A DNA stretch of 64,000 nt from HGM12587 sp045128635 (GTDB taxonomy: Bacteria; Bacillota; Clostridia; Lachnospirales; Lachnospiraceae), in contig JBGVRS010000171.1 in NCBI GenBank assembly GCA_045128635.1, positions 1 to 64,000 of the forward strand, given 5' to 3'. A program made the translations under genes and the position numbers. Within the stretch, counting starts at the first letter, position 1. The number at the start of each line of letters is the position of its first letter. The notes beneath the pieces are model-generated. The model did no database searches. It was not told the origin of the DNA and saw only the letters and a program-made list of their open reading frames with translations. Positions 1 through 8,498 of this stretch are shown one piece after another.

Positions 1-640
1 CAATTTTCAAAAGTGCCTGCTGTACACCTTCACCGGATACGTCTCTTGTAATGGATGGATTTTCAGACTTTCTTGTAATCTTATCAATTTCATCAATATA
101 AACGATACCGTATTCTGCTCTTGCAACATCACCATCTGCAGCCTGAATCAGTTTCAGCAAGATGTTTTCTACGTCTTCACCGACGTAACCTGCTTCAGTC
201 AATGTAGTTGCATCTGCAATTGCAAATGGTACGTTTAGCATTCTTGCAAGAGTCTGGGCAAGACGCGTTTTACCGGAACCTGTAGGTCCAAGCATTAAAA
301 TATTGCTCTTCTGCAGCTCCACATCACTTTCCTGATTTTTCATTGCAAGAACTCTTTTATAATGGTTATAAACAGAAACTGCCAGTACTTTCTTCGCAGC
401 ATCCTGTCCAATTACATAATCGTCCAAAAATTTCTTGATCTCAACTGGTTTCAGAAGATTGATTTCGCCGGGATCCAAATCCACATCATCAAAATCATAC
501 TCTTCTTCGATAATTCCAACGCAGATATCCACACATTCATTACAAATGAATACACCGTCAGGACCGGCAATTAATTTACGTACTTCATCCTGAGATTTTC
601 CGCAGAAGGAACATCTTAAATCGTTTTTATATTTAGCCAT
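1..640 (-). CDS. clpX: ATP-dependent Clp protease ATP-binding subunit ClpX (3' part missing)
   Basis: This is the unfoldase of the ClpXP protease, an AAA+ hexamer that recognises tagged proteins and threads them into ClpP. The frame opens with MAKYKNDLRCSFCGK at 640 and stays open to the window edge, so about 213 N-terminal residues are present. Visible are the four-cysteine zinc-binding domain (CSFCG then CNECVDIC, residues about 10-42), the Walker A motif GPTGSGKT near residue 112 and the Walker B motif IVYIDEID near 178. The C-terminal AAA subdomain lies outside the window. It sits 42 bp downstream of clpP on the same strand, the usual tig-clpP-clpX order in Firmicutes. A GGAGG-like site (TGGAGGCATAA) precedes the start. 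Confidence 0.97.
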   Translation of the reverse strand, partial: MAKYKNDLRCSFCGKSQDEVRKLIAGPDGVFICNECVDICVGIIEEEYDFDDVDLDPGEINLLKPVEIKKFLDDYVIGQDAAKKVLAVSVYNHYKRVLAMKNQESDVELQKSNILMLGPTGSGKTRLAQTLARMLNVPFAIADATTLTEAGYVGEDVENILLKLIQAADGDVARAEYGIVYIDEIDKITRKSENPSITRDVSGEGVQQALLKI

Positions 641-682
641 TTATGCCTCCATAAATACTCGAAAAATCAATGATTTTTCTCG

Positions 683-1264
683 TTAGTGATTGGAGATCAC
701 AGTATCAATAAGACCATAGGAAGCAGCCTCTTCAGCGCTCATATAATAATCTCTTTCTGTATCGCGTTCAATCACTTCTAATGGCTGATTTGTATTTGCA
801 GCCAGAATATTATTTAATTTACTTCTTGTACGCAGAATGTGTTCTGCTACGATTTTAATTTCAGTCGCCTGACCCTGAGCGCCGCCAGATGGCTGATGAA
901 TCATCACTTCTGCATTTGGAAGCGCATAACGTTTTCCTTTTGCTCCACTGGATAAAAGGAATGCGCCCATGCTTGCAGCCATACCAATACAAATAGTAGA
1001 AACATCACATTTGATGTAATTCATTGTATCGTAAATTGCCATACCTGCAGTTACAGAACCGCCAGGGCTGTTGATGTATAAATGAATATCCTTGTTTGGA
1101 TCTTCTGCTTCCAGAAAAAGAAGCTGTGCAACGATAACACTTGCGGATGCATCATTTACTTCACCATCAAGGAAAATAATTCTCTCTTTTAATAAACGGG
1201 AATAAATGTCGTAGGAACGTTCGCCACGGCTGGTCTGTTCAATGACATATGGTACTAAACTCAT
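683..1264 (-). CDS. clpP: ATP-dependent Clp protease proteolytic subunit ClpP
   Basis: ClpP is the serine peptidase of the ClpXP/ClpCP machines and assembles into a double-heptamer chamber in the cytoplasm. The 193-residue product has the usual family length. It shows the N-terminal VPYVIEQTSRGERSYDIYSR segment, the nucleophile serine in the GMAASMGAFLL block (around residue 98) and the histidine in the MIHQPSGG block (around residue 123), followed by the catalytic aspartate region near DRDYYMSAEEA. A TTTTGAGGAGGAG site precedes the ATG. It lies between tig and clpX on the same strand; a hairpin separates it from tig, so a promoter of its own is likely. Confidence 0.98.
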   Translation of the reverse strand: MSLVPYVIEQTSRGERSYDIYSRLLKERIIFLDGEVNDASASVIVAQLLFLEAEDPNKDIHLYINSPGGSVTAGMAIYDTMNYIKCDVSTICIGMAASMGAFLLSSGAKGKRYALPNAEVMIHQPSGGAQGQATEIKIVAEHILRTRSKLNNILAANTNQPLEVIERDTERDYYMSAEEAASYGLIDTVISNH

Positions 1265-1310
1265 GTAAACTCCTCCTCAAAACTTTGTGAGAGTATTCCA
1301 CCAGGAACAA

Positions 1311-1347
1311 AGAGGGACACAGCGGGTTACGCTGTGCCCCGCCCTCT
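1311..1347 (-). terminator. Hairpin terminator between tig and clpP
   Basis: Inverted repeat just downstream of the tig stop: inner arms CACAGCG (1318-1324) and CGCTGTG (1330-1336), outer arms AGAGGG (1311-1316) and CCCTCT (1342-1347). On the minus strand it is followed by TTTGTTCC. It would end or attenuate the tig transcript ahead of clpP. Confidence 0.65.
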
Positions 1348-1356
1348 TAATGCTTA

Positions 1357-2643
1357 CTATACTTCTTTTGCAGCTTCAGTAACGAGTTCTACTGCTTTTT
1401 CAATTGCCATATCCATCTGGATCTGTTTCTTTTCTTCATCGCTCATGATTTCTGCAAGTTTGTCTGCATCCATCTTGTATGTTTCTGCCATCTTAGCGAT
1501 TTCAGCTTTTACGTCTTCTTCAGATACTTCAATATTTTCAGCTTTTACAACAGCTTCTAAAACAAGTCTGCTCTGGATACGTTTTACAGCGTTTGGTTTC
1601 ATCTGTTCTAATGCTGTATCAAGTGTCATTCCTGTGAACTGTAAGTACTGTTCGAAAGAAAGACCCTGAGCCTGAATTCTCTGAGCGAATTCATCTACTA
1701 ACTGACGAGCCTGTGTATCGATCATTGCTTCTGGAATATCCATCTGTGCATTTTCGATAATTTTTTCGATAACAGCATCTTCTTTTGCTCTTTTAGCTGC
1801 ATCTGCTTTGTTTGCTGCTAATTTCGCTTTTACATCTTCTTTGTATTCATCTAATGTATCAAATTTAGAAACATCCTGTGCGAAGTCATCATCTAATTCA
1901 GGAAGTTCTTTTACTTTGATTTCATTTACTTTACATTTGAATACTGCTGCACATCCAGCAAGTTCTGGAGCCTGGTATTCTTCTGGGAATGTTACGTTTA
2001 CTTCAACGTCTTCACCGATTTTTGCGCCAACTAACTGTTCTTCGAATCCTGGGATAAATGCGTTAGATCCAATTGTTAATGGATAGTTTTCTCCTTTGCC
2101 GCCATCGAATGCAACACCGTTTACAAATCCTTCAAAGTCAAGCATGATCATGTCGCCATTTTCAACTGCTCTGTCTTCAACGCTGATTGTTCTTGCATTT
2201 TTTTCTCTTTCTTTTTCAAGTTCTGCAGCTACTTCTTCATCAGAAACTTCTACGTCAGTTTTTGCAACTTCAAGACCTTTGTATTCGCCTAATGTTACTT
2301 CTGGTTTTACAGCAACTTCAGCTGTGAAGATGAATGGTTTGCCTTTTTCGATCTGTTCGATATCGATCACTGGTCTGGAAACGAGTTCTAAACCGCATTC
2401 ATCTGCTGCTTTTTCATATTCTACAGGAATCAGCATATTTGCTGCATCTTCATAGAAGAAACCTGGTCCGTACATTTTTTCTACCATCTGACGTGGTACT
2501 TTACCTTTACGGAATCCTGGGATGCTGATTTTAGATTTGTTTTTGTTATAAGCTGCCTGAAGTGCTTTTTCTAATTCTTCTGCTGGCACTTCGATAACAA
2601 GTTTCGCCATGTTCTTCTCAAGTGTTTCAACTTTTACGCTCAT
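1357..2643 (-). CDS. tig: Trigger factor (ribosome-associated chaperone, peptidyl-prolyl isomerase)
   Basis: Trigger factor binds the ribosomal exit tunnel through its N-terminal domain and shelters nascent chains. The product is 428 residues, the normal length, and shows the ribosome-binding signature IPGFRKGKVPRQMVEKMYG (about residues 41-59), a central FKBP-type PPIase domain (DMIMLDFEGFVNGVAFDGG near residue 160) and a helical C-terminal chaperone domain. An in-frame ATG exists at 2661, but the Shine-Dalgarno site AAGGAGG directly precedes the ATG at 2643 (MSVKVETLEKN), which matches the family start. It is the first gene of the tig-clpP-clpX group. Confidence 0.97.
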   Translation of the reverse strand: MSVKVETLEKNMAKLVIEVPAEELEKALQAAYNKNKSKISIPGFRKGKVPRQMVEKMYGPGFFYEDAANMLIPVEYEKAADECGLELVSRPVIDIEQIEKGKPFIFTAEVAVKPEVTLGEYKGLEVAKTDVEVSDEEVAAELEKEREKNARTISVEDRAVENGDMIMLDFEGFVNGVAFDGGKGENYPLTIGSNAFIPGFEEQLVGAKIGEDVEVNVTFPEEYQAPELAGCAAVFKCKVNEIKVKELPELDDDFAQDVSKFDTLDEYKEDVKAKLAANKADAAKRAKEDAVIEKIIENAQMDIPEAMIDTQARQLVDEFAQRIQAQGLSFEQYLQFTGMTLDTALEQMKPNAVKRIQSRLVLEAVVKAENIEVSEEDVKAEIAKMAETYKMDADKLAEIMSDEEKKQIQMDMAIEKAVELVTEAAKEV

Positions 2644-2765
2644 GTTTATCCTCCTTAACATTCTATGTTAAATATTTTCTATTTTTCCATAAGCATGCCT
2701 ATCGCATGATTACACATTCAATGAGTATAGCACAAGTTTTCCCTAATTTCCAGTACTTTTTGCGC

Positions 2766-3311
2766 CTAATAAACAATTCCTTCGCGGATTTCCATTGCTT
2801 TTTCAAGACCAACCAGTACTTCAATCATTTTCAGTGCAAATTCGATGGCTGCGCCCATTGCTCTTGCAGTAATTACATTCCCATCCACTGCTACTTTTGT
2901 GGAGCAAACGATTGCACCTTCCAGTTTGCTTTCAAATCCCGGATAGCATGTTGCAATTCTGCCATTTAAGAAACCAAGCTGACCGAATACACTTGGAGCT
3001 GCACAGATTGCTGCAATCATTTTTTCTTCTCCATAATGCTTTTTCAACAATTCGCATAACCCTTCATGATTTCCAAGATTTAAAGTTCCCGGCATTCCGC
3101 CTGGGAGAACTAAAACTGCCGCATCATTATAATCATTGTCTGCAAACATGCTGTCTGCTGTTATTTCAATTCCGTGGGAACCCTTTACCTGCTTTGTATC
3201 CATAATAGAAACCATTTCTGTCTCAATCTTTGCTCTGCGAAGTAAATCAACCACTGTTAATCCTTCAATTTCTTCAAATCCTTCTGCTAAAAACACATAT
3301 ACCTTGCTCAT
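2766..3311 (-). CDS. DJ-1/PfpI family protein
   Basis: A member of the DJ-1/ThiJ/PfpI class I glutamine amidotransferase-like fold, whose members include redox-sensing chaperones, glyoxalase/deglycase-like enzymes and proteases. The 181-residue product begins SKVYVFLAEGFEEIEGL, with the conserved glutamate of the family, and carries the nucleophile-elbow cysteine in AAICAAPSVFG (around residue 100). The exact substrate cannot be read from sequence. The upstream ATG at 3317 lies only one base after the AAGGAG site, so the ATG at 3311 (7-nt spacing) is preferred. It follows the CYTH gene by 11 bp and is probably co-transcribed with it. Confidence 0.88.
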   Translation of the reverse strand: MSKVYVFLAEGFEEIEGLTVVDLLRRAKIETEMVSIMDTKQVKGSHGIEITADSMFADNDYNDAAVLVLPGGMPGTLNLGNHEGLCELLKKHYGEEKMIAAICAAPSVFGQLGFLNGRIATCYPGFESKLEGAIVCSTKVAVDGNVITARAMGAAIEFALKMIEVLVGLEKAMEIREGIVY

Positions 3312-3322
3312 ACCCATTCTCC

Positions 3323-3778
3323 TTATTTATCAAATTTCATTTTACTCATATAGCTGTTATGATATCTGCCATCAAAAGTTACTTCTTCTCCAAACCACTC
3401 CGGAGCCTCAAATGCATTTGCCTGCTCTTCTGACTCGAATTCCACTTCTGCCATGACAAGCGGTGCAAATGGTTCCTCAAAAACATCCACTTCTGCCACC
3501 AGCTGATCTTTTTCTAGCGGAATCAGATAGCGTGTCTTGCTGATAATATTGCCATCTGCTTTTTGTTTTAAGTGTTCATAACTCTCTGCAGTTAATGGTA
3601 AATTATATTCTTCACGACTCATAAGTCCGCTTCCCTTATAGGTCATATAATAATTTTCATCTTCCCGTCTAACGCGCACTACTGGTCCTGTACATAAATA
3701 AGCCTGTTCGATTTTGTGATACTCACAGCAGCTCAAATCCGGAAGTTCTTTCAAAAGATACTTTTTTTCTATTTCCAT
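3323..3778 (-). CDS. CYTH domain protein (triphosphate tunnel metalloenzyme family)
   Basis: Small (151 aa) protein of the CYTH/triphosphate tunnel metalloenzyme superfamily, which acts on triphosphates with a divalent metal. The ExExK hallmark is at the very N terminus (EIEKKYLLKELP), followed by alternating charged strands (VVRVRREDENYYMTYKGSG; VEFESEEQANAFEAPEWFG) typical of the tunnel barrel. The substrate (inorganic triphosphate, nucleoside triphosphate or other) is not predictable from sequence. A GGAGCC site precedes the ATG. It lies between the PBP terminator and the DJ-1-like gene on the minus strand. Confidence 0.88.
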   Translation of the reverse strand: MEIEKKYLLKELPDLSCCEYHKIEQAYLCTGPVVRVRREDENYYMTYKGSGLMSREEYNLPLTAESYEHLKQKADGNIISKTRYLIPLEKDQLVAEVDVFEEPFAPLVMAEVEFESEEQANAFEAPEWFGEEVTFDGRYHNSYMSKMKFDK

Positions 3779-3799
3779 ATATAGGCTCCTTTTACAAAA

Positions 3800-3825
3800 C
3801 AGGGCTTACCATTTGGCAAGCCCTG
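3800..3825 (-). terminator. Hairpin terminator downstream of the class A PBP gene
   Basis: Perfect 8-bp inverted repeat CAGGGCTT (3800-3807) and AAGCCCTG (3818-3825), followed on the minus strand by TTTTGT. It lies directly after the PBP stop codon at 3832 and before the CYTH ribosome-binding site. Confidence 0.75.
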
Positions 3826-3831
3826 ATATTT

Positions 3832-6468
3832 TTACTGCTTACGTGCAGCTGTTACGCTTTGTAATCTGTCAAAGTTTTCTGTTACAGTAATACTTTGTAA
3901 CTGTGCACCTCCCGTACATGTAGAACATGTATACTGAGGAAGCATGGATACACCATATGCCGTATCTGCAGTCGGATCATCCGGTGCACCTTCCTGAAGC
4001 ACTGGTAAGATAACGCGAACCTGCTCTAATGGCCAGTAACACATATCCGTCGCCAGCTGTCCTGTTACGTGACATACTTTTGCCATAATATGAACATCGC
4101 AAGTTTCTGTTGGTTCAAATCCTTTTGCAAAGTATTCGTTTACAACACAGCTTCCTCTCTGATCCATATCACAGAGTCCCGGAACCGGGAGTTTTCCGGA
4201 TTCAGAGCAGACAGCAACCTGAATGATATCTTCCGGTTTTTCGAATGCTTTGTTTTCTAAATCCTCATGAATTCTGGACATGACGGATTTCCAAAGTTTT
4301 TTATGATAATTCTTTTCTCCAGTACCTTTCAGTTTGGTAGTCGGAATATCATATCCAGCCCACACACCTGCTGTGTAATAAGGAGTATATCCTACAAACC
4401 ATACGTCTTTATCATCTGAAGTTGTACCGGTTTTACCTGCAATGGTCATTCCATTGAATTTTACAGCTCCACCAGTACCGCCATTAACTACATCCTGCAT
4501 TGCAGATGTTAAAAGCCATGCATTTTCTTTGGAAATTACCTGATGAGTTTCTCTGTCAACTGTTTTATCAATCACGATATTTCCATCATGGTCTTCAATC
4601 TTTGTATAGAAAATTGGTTCCTGATAAATCCCTTCATTGGCAATACTTGCATAAGCACCTGTCAGCTCAAGATTAGTAACACCAATCGTCAGACCACCCA
4701 AGGCAACTGTTGGACCATAATCATTTCGTCCGTTGGCATCGGTAACGGTCTGAATTGTAGTAAACCCAAATTTATCCAGATAGCTAAGTCCAATAGCTGA
4801 GCCATTCTGTGTATATGTTTTAACTGCAAGAACATTCTTTGACTGCTGGATACCTCTTCGAATGTTTGTCCAGCCTTCATAAGTATCACCTGCCCAGTTC
4901 TTTACAAGACGCATGTCTGTACCATCCTCGTAAATATACGGACCGTCATACTGGGTTGTTGCAAGTGACATTCCTGCGGCATCCAATGCCGGTGCGTAGG
5001 CTGCCACTACCTTAAATGTGGACCCCGGCTGTCTGATGGCATCTGTTGCACGGTTCAAAGTCAGGTTTGCTGTTTTTTCACCTCGACCGCCAAGAATTCC
5101 TTTCACTTCACCGGTGTACTGATCCATAACCACCATGGATACCTGTGGCTGTACTGACATCTTTACGTTGCGATATACGGTGTCACCTTTTTCAATGACT
5201 GTTGCTTCATATTCATCGATGGCTGCCTGAGCTTCTTCTTCATCTTTATAAAGCAGCTCATAGGTTTTTACACCATTTTTTTCTTTGAAATATGCCTGCA
5301 TCATTTCCTGACTGTAGTTTGTTGTAGTACCATCTTCCTTGATGGTTGTCATGGCATATTCAAGACCAATTTTGTATGTTTCCGGGAAGTTATTCGGATT
5401 GGCAAGCTCTTCATCCATGATTGCCTGAATTGCAGGATCCATGGTTGTATAAATCTTCAACCCGCCACCATAAAGCATATTGTAGGCCTGTGTATCTGAA
5501 TAGCCTTTCAGCTCTTTTAAATCTTCAAGCACGGCTTCTACAACTGCATCTGTAAAGTAAGAATTGACTTTTGCACTTTCTGATACGGATTCGTTTACAT
5601 TTTTAATATGACTGTAAACGTCTTCTTTCATCGCTGTTTCGTACTCATTCTGAGTAATAAGTTCCTGCTCCAGCATATTATTCAGAACATGGTCTCGTCT
5701 CTTCTGATTTGCTTCCTGATTTTTGATCGGATTATATCCTTCCGGACTCTTTGTAATACCTGCAAGAACTGCTGCTTCAGCAATTGTCAGTTCAGATACA
5801 TCTTTTCCGAAATATCTGTTGCTTGCAGACTGAACTCCCAGTGTATTCTGCCCTAAATTGATGGTATTTAAGTAAGCCTGAAGAATTTCTTCCTTCTCCA
5901 TGGTCTCTTCCAACTTGATAGCCAGATACTGTTCCTGAATCTTACGCTCTACTTTATCTGCCAAACCTTCTTCTGACATGAAGTCGAATACGTTATTCTT
6001 CAAAAGCTGCTGAGTAATCGTACTAGCACCCTGCATCGTATCAAATCCGGATGTAACAAAAGTTACACCGGCACGTAAAATACCCTGTACGTCAATACCA
6101 TTATGTTCATAGAAACGTTCGTCTTCAATTGCAATAAATGCATTCTGTACATGCTTTGGAATCTGATCAATGGTTACCATGGTACGGTTCGTACCTGATG
6201 CGATCAATTCCTGCATCTTGTTTCCTTCCGAATCGTAGACTGTAGATTTATATCCTTTTGGAATTACACTTTCACTGGTAATGTCTGGTGCATTATCAAT
6301 CACACCTTTAATAATACCCACACCTGCACAACCAACAACTACTACCACTGCGATCATACAAACGAGAAAAGCTTTCAAAAAAATGACACCAAGCTTTTTT
6401 CCAACTTTTTTCTTTTTGGAGCGAAGTGACTTCTGCTTTTTCGAAGTTTCTTTTTTGCTATAATTCAT
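3832..6468 (-). CDS. Class A penicillin-binding protein (PBP1A type, transglycosylase/transpeptidase)
   Basis: Bifunctional peptidoglycan synthase anchored in the membrane by one N-terminal helix (about residues 27-55) after a Lys-rich cytoplasmic tail. The glycosyltransferase GT51 domain shows EDERFYEHNGID with the catalytic glutamate and QGASTITQQLLKN. The transpeptidase domain shows the SxxK box in RQPGSTFKV, the SxN box in QQSKNVLA and the KTGTT box in MTIAGKTGTTSDDKD. The 878-residue length is normal for the class. The C-terminal tail carries several cysteines (for example TCSTCTGG and CHVTG), unusual outside the cell unless they pair as disulfides. AAGGAGG precedes the ATG at 6468. It is divergent from yigZ and ends at a hairpin. 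Confidence 0.95.
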   Translation of the reverse strand: MNYSKKETSKKQKSLRSKKKKVGKKLGVIFLKAFLVCMIAVVVVVGCAGVGIIKGVIDNAPDITSESVIPKGYKSTVYDSEGNKMQELIASGTNRTMVTIDQIPKHVQNAFIAIEDERFYEHNGIDVQGILRAGVTFVTSGFDTMQGASTITQQLLKNNVFDFMSEEGLADKVERKIQEQYLAIKLEETMEKEEILQAYLNTINLGQNTLGVQSASNRYFGKDVSELTIAEAAVLAGITKSPEGYNPIKNQEANQKRRDHVLNNMLEQELITQNEYETAMKEDVYSHIKNVNESVSESAKVNSYFTDAVVEAVLEDLKELKGYSDTQAYNMLYGGGLKIYTTMDPAIQAIMDEELANPNNFPETYKIGLEYAMTTIKEDGTTTNYSQEMMQAYFKEKNGVKTYELLYKDEEEAQAAIDEYEATVIEKGDTVYRNVKMSVQPQVSMVVMDQYTGEVKGILGGRGEKTANLTLNRATDAIRQPGSTFKVVAAYAPALDAAGMSLATTQYDGPYIYEDGTDMRLVKNWAGDTYEGWTNIRRGIQQSKNVLAVKTYTQNGSAIGLSYLDKFGFTTIQTVTDANGRNDYGPTVALGGLTIGVTNLELTGAYASIANEGIYQEPIFYTKIEDHDGNIVIDKTVDRETHQVISKENAWLLTSAMQDVVNGGTGGAVKFNGMTIAGKTGTTSDDKDVWFVGYTPYYTAGVWAGYDIPTTKLKGTGEKNYHKKLWKSVMSRIHEDLENKAFEKPEDIIQVAVCSESGKLPVPGLCDMDQRGSCVVNEYFAKGFEPTETCDVHIMAKVCHVTGQLATDMCYWPLEQVRVILPVLQEGAPDDPTADTAYGVSMLPQYTCSTCTGGAQLQSITVTENFDRLQSVTAARKQ

Positions 6469-6529
6469 CGTTGCGCCTCCTTTTATCCAAGTTATTATAG
6501 CAAATCCATTTTGTTAAATAAAGGGAAAC

Positions 6530-6558
6530 TTGCTTTTTTAAGAGAAAATATGTATCAT
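6530..6558 (+). promoter_or_regulatory. Predicted SigA-type promoter of yigZ
   Basis: A -35 TTGCTT (6530-6535), 17-bp spacer and -10 TATCAT (6553-6558) put the transcript start near 6565. This supports translation from the ATG at 6601 rather than an upstream TTG at 6511. On the opposite strand, a TATAAT at 6494-6499 is a candidate -10 for the divergent PBP gene, with a poor -35. Confidence 0.55.
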
Positions 6559-6600
6559 TGTAAGAAAATGTTAAGAAAAAAGGAAATAAATAGAAGAATT

Positions 6601-7251
6601 ATGGCACAAGGCATCAAAATTCTTTATGAAGGCGGCGTTGGAGAACTGGAAGAAAAAAAATCCCGTTTTATCGCCACCACACTTCCAATTTCTTCTCAGG
6701 AAGAAGCTTTGGAATTTATTGAAAAAACAAAAAAACAATACTGGGACGCAAGACATAACTGCTATGCCTATGTTTTAGGAGATCACCACGAAATCCAGCG
6801 TTTCTCTGATGATGGTGAACCAGGGGGAACTGCCGGTAAACCAATGTTAGACGTTTTACTCGGAGAAAACATCCACAATATGGTTGTTGTGGTTACAAGA
6901 TATTTCGGCGGAACCTTACTCGGTACAGGAGGACTGGTGCGTGCTTACTCCGGCGCAGTGAAAGAAGGGCTTGCAAATTCTGTAATTATAGAAAAGCAGC
7001 AGGGACGTCAGCTATTGTTACAGACAAATTATTCAGATCTGGGAAAAGTTCAGTATCTTCTAATGAATAACAGTATTCCCATTCTTTCTGAAGATTATGG
7101 GGCAGATGTTTGTTTTGAAATACTTGTTCCTTTGGAATTAGAAAAAAATATTACAGAGCTGCTTGTGGATGGCACAAACGGCCGCATTGAGATCATACAA
7201 TCTGAGATTTTAGACTTTTCAATCCACAAAAAAGAGGTGCTACTGCTGTAG
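6601..7251 (+). CDS. YigZ/IMPACT family protein
   Basis: Member of the UPF0029/IMPACT family (YigZ in E. coli, YvyE in Bacillus), cytoplasmic proteins with an N-terminal IMPACT domain and a C-terminal ferredoxin-like domain; the biochemical role is not settled. The 216-residue product shows the conserved EKKSRFIATTLP segment, ARHNCYAYVLGD, the signature FSDDGEPGGTAGKPML and the VVVTRYFGGTLLGTGGLVRAYSGA block. The start at 6601 (MAQGIKILYEGG) fits both the family and the promoter at 6530. The gene is convergent with the S41 protease gene and overlaps its 3' end by 12 bp; the overlap itself forms a hairpin. Confidence 0.92.
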   Translation: MAQGIKILYEGGVGELEEKKSRFIATTLPISSQEEALEFIEKTKKQYWDARHNCYAYVLGDHHEIQRFSDDGEPGGTAGKPMLDVLLGENIHNMVVVVTRYFGGTLLGTGGLVRAYSGAVKEGLANSVIIEKQQGRQLLLQTNYSDLGKVQYLLMNNSIPILSEDYGADVCFEILVPLELEKNITELLVDGTNGRIEIIQSEILDFSIHKKEVLLL

Positions 7252-7257
7252 CACCTC
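7234..7257 (-). terminator. Terminator built from the overlapping stop regions of yigZ and the S41 gene
   Basis: Perfect 10-bp inverted repeat GAGGTGCTAC (7234-7243) and GTAGCACCTC (7248-7257) with a 4-nt loop. Both stop codons (7240-7242 minus, 7249-7251 plus) lie inside the hairpin. On the minus strand it is followed by six T residues (opposite 7228-7233), so it is a strong intrinsic terminator for the S41 protease transcript. Confidence 0.85.
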
Positions 7258-8484
7258 GATTGCTTTCTGCAATTGAACATCTTCCTCAAAAGAAAGGGTC
7301 ACTTCTGTTTTTAATTCCTCCGGCAGATCAATTTCCACATCTGGCGTAATACCAATTTCATGAATATCATTACCATTTGGTGTATAATATTTTGCTGTTG
7401 TCAGTTTCAGTGCTGTTCCATCCTGCAGATCAAAAATGCTTTGCACAATTCCTTTTCCATAGGACTGAGTTCCTACAATTTTCGCAACACCATAATCCTG
7501 CAAGGCACCTGCCAGAATTTCCGATGCACTGGCACTTGCTCCGTTCATCAATACAGCAATCGGAACATCTACACACTCACTGTCAGAATTTCTCGCTTCT
7601 TTTTCTTCTCCTTTGTATTCCGTATAAACAATCGGTCCTTCCGGAAGAAGTACATCTGCAATGTGGCATACAGACTCTACACTCCCACCTCCATTATTCC
7701 GAAGGTCAATCACAAGACTTTTCATTTCCTGGCTTTGAAGTTCTTCCAGAGCTTCGATGAACTGTTCATCTGTTACTCCGTCAAACTCTGAAATCATAAT
7801 GTATCCTACCTGATCTGCCAACATTTCATGTTCGATGGTCGGAACTTCTATCATCTGGCGTTTCATAGTGAAATCAATATATTCTTCGCCTCGGATCATG
7901 GTAAGTGTTACTTCCGTACCTTCTTCGCCTTTGATTTTTGTTACTACATTGGTAAGATCCTGACCGGTTACTTCCTCATCCTCTACTTTATATAAAATAT
8001 CCTCTGGCAAAAGCCCTGCCTCATAGGAAGGACAGCCTTCATAAACTCTGGTTACAGTGATCATTCCCGTAATCAAATTCTGAGAAAACACTGCACCGAT
8101 TCCACAATAGTTCCCACTGCTGGAATCTAACATACTCTGAGTTTCTTCTTCATTGTAATAAGCAGCATAAGGATCTCCAAGACCAGCTACCAATCCATAA
8201 TACAAATAATCTTCCATCTGATCATCATCAATTTCTTCCAGATAATAGCCCCGGATATAGGCTTCTAAAAATGCAAGCTTTGACTGAACTTCCTCCGACT
8301 GAGTCACAAGATTTCCACTTCCTGATGAATAAGTTTTTACCTTTATAAAAAGTCCAATACAAATGCAGATTGCCGCAACAACCGTAAATAAAATTGTCGC
8401 ACAGAAAAATCCTTTCCAAAATCCGCCTTTTTTTGTCTTTTTTACTTCTAATATTTCATTTTCTTCAAAATTCAATTCTTCCAT
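7240..8484 (-). CDS. S41 family C-terminal processing peptidase (CtpA-like)
   Basis: Membrane-anchored periprotoplasmic serine protease of the tail-specific/carboxyl-terminal processing family. A single N-terminal helix (about residues 22-46) is followed by a PDZ domain (GIGAVFSQNLITGMITVTRV) and the S41 domain with the nucleophile serine in GASASASEILAGALQDYG and the lysine in VGTQSYGKGIVQ; LRNNGGGSVESV is the usual strand before it. The 414-residue length fits. The ATG at 8490 abuts the AGAGG site; the ATG at 8484 is spaced by 6 nt and is preferred. It is downstream of ftsE-ftsX and the M23 hydrolase gene, a grouping that links it to envelope remodelling at division. Confidence 0.95.
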   Translation of the reverse strand: MEELNFEENEILEVKKTKKGGFWKGFFCATILFTVVAAICICIGLFIKVKTYSSGSGNLVTQSEEVQSKLAFLEAYIRGYYLEEIDDDQMEDYLYYGLVAGLGDPYAAYYNEEETQSMLDSSSGNYCGIGAVFSQNLITGMITVTRVYEGCPSYEAGLLPEDILYKVEDEEVTGQDLTNVVTKIKGEEGTEVTLTMIRGEEYIDFTMKRQMIEVPTIEHEMLADQVGYIMISEFDGVTDEQFIEALEELQSQEMKSLVIDLRNNGGGSVESVCHIADVLLPEGPIVYTEYKGEEKEARNSDSECVDVPIAVLMNGASASASEILAGALQDYGVAKIVGTQSYGKGIVQSIFDLQDGTALKLTTAKYYTPNGNDIHEIGITPDVEIDLPEELKTEVTLSFEEDVQLQKAIEVLQQ

Positions 8485-8498
8485 AATCATCCTCTGTT

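Noticed and set aside
1334..2528. Plus-strand open frames opposite tig
   Set aside because: They are Ser/Thr-rich antisense shadows of a conserved gene, without ribosome-binding sites or family resemblance.
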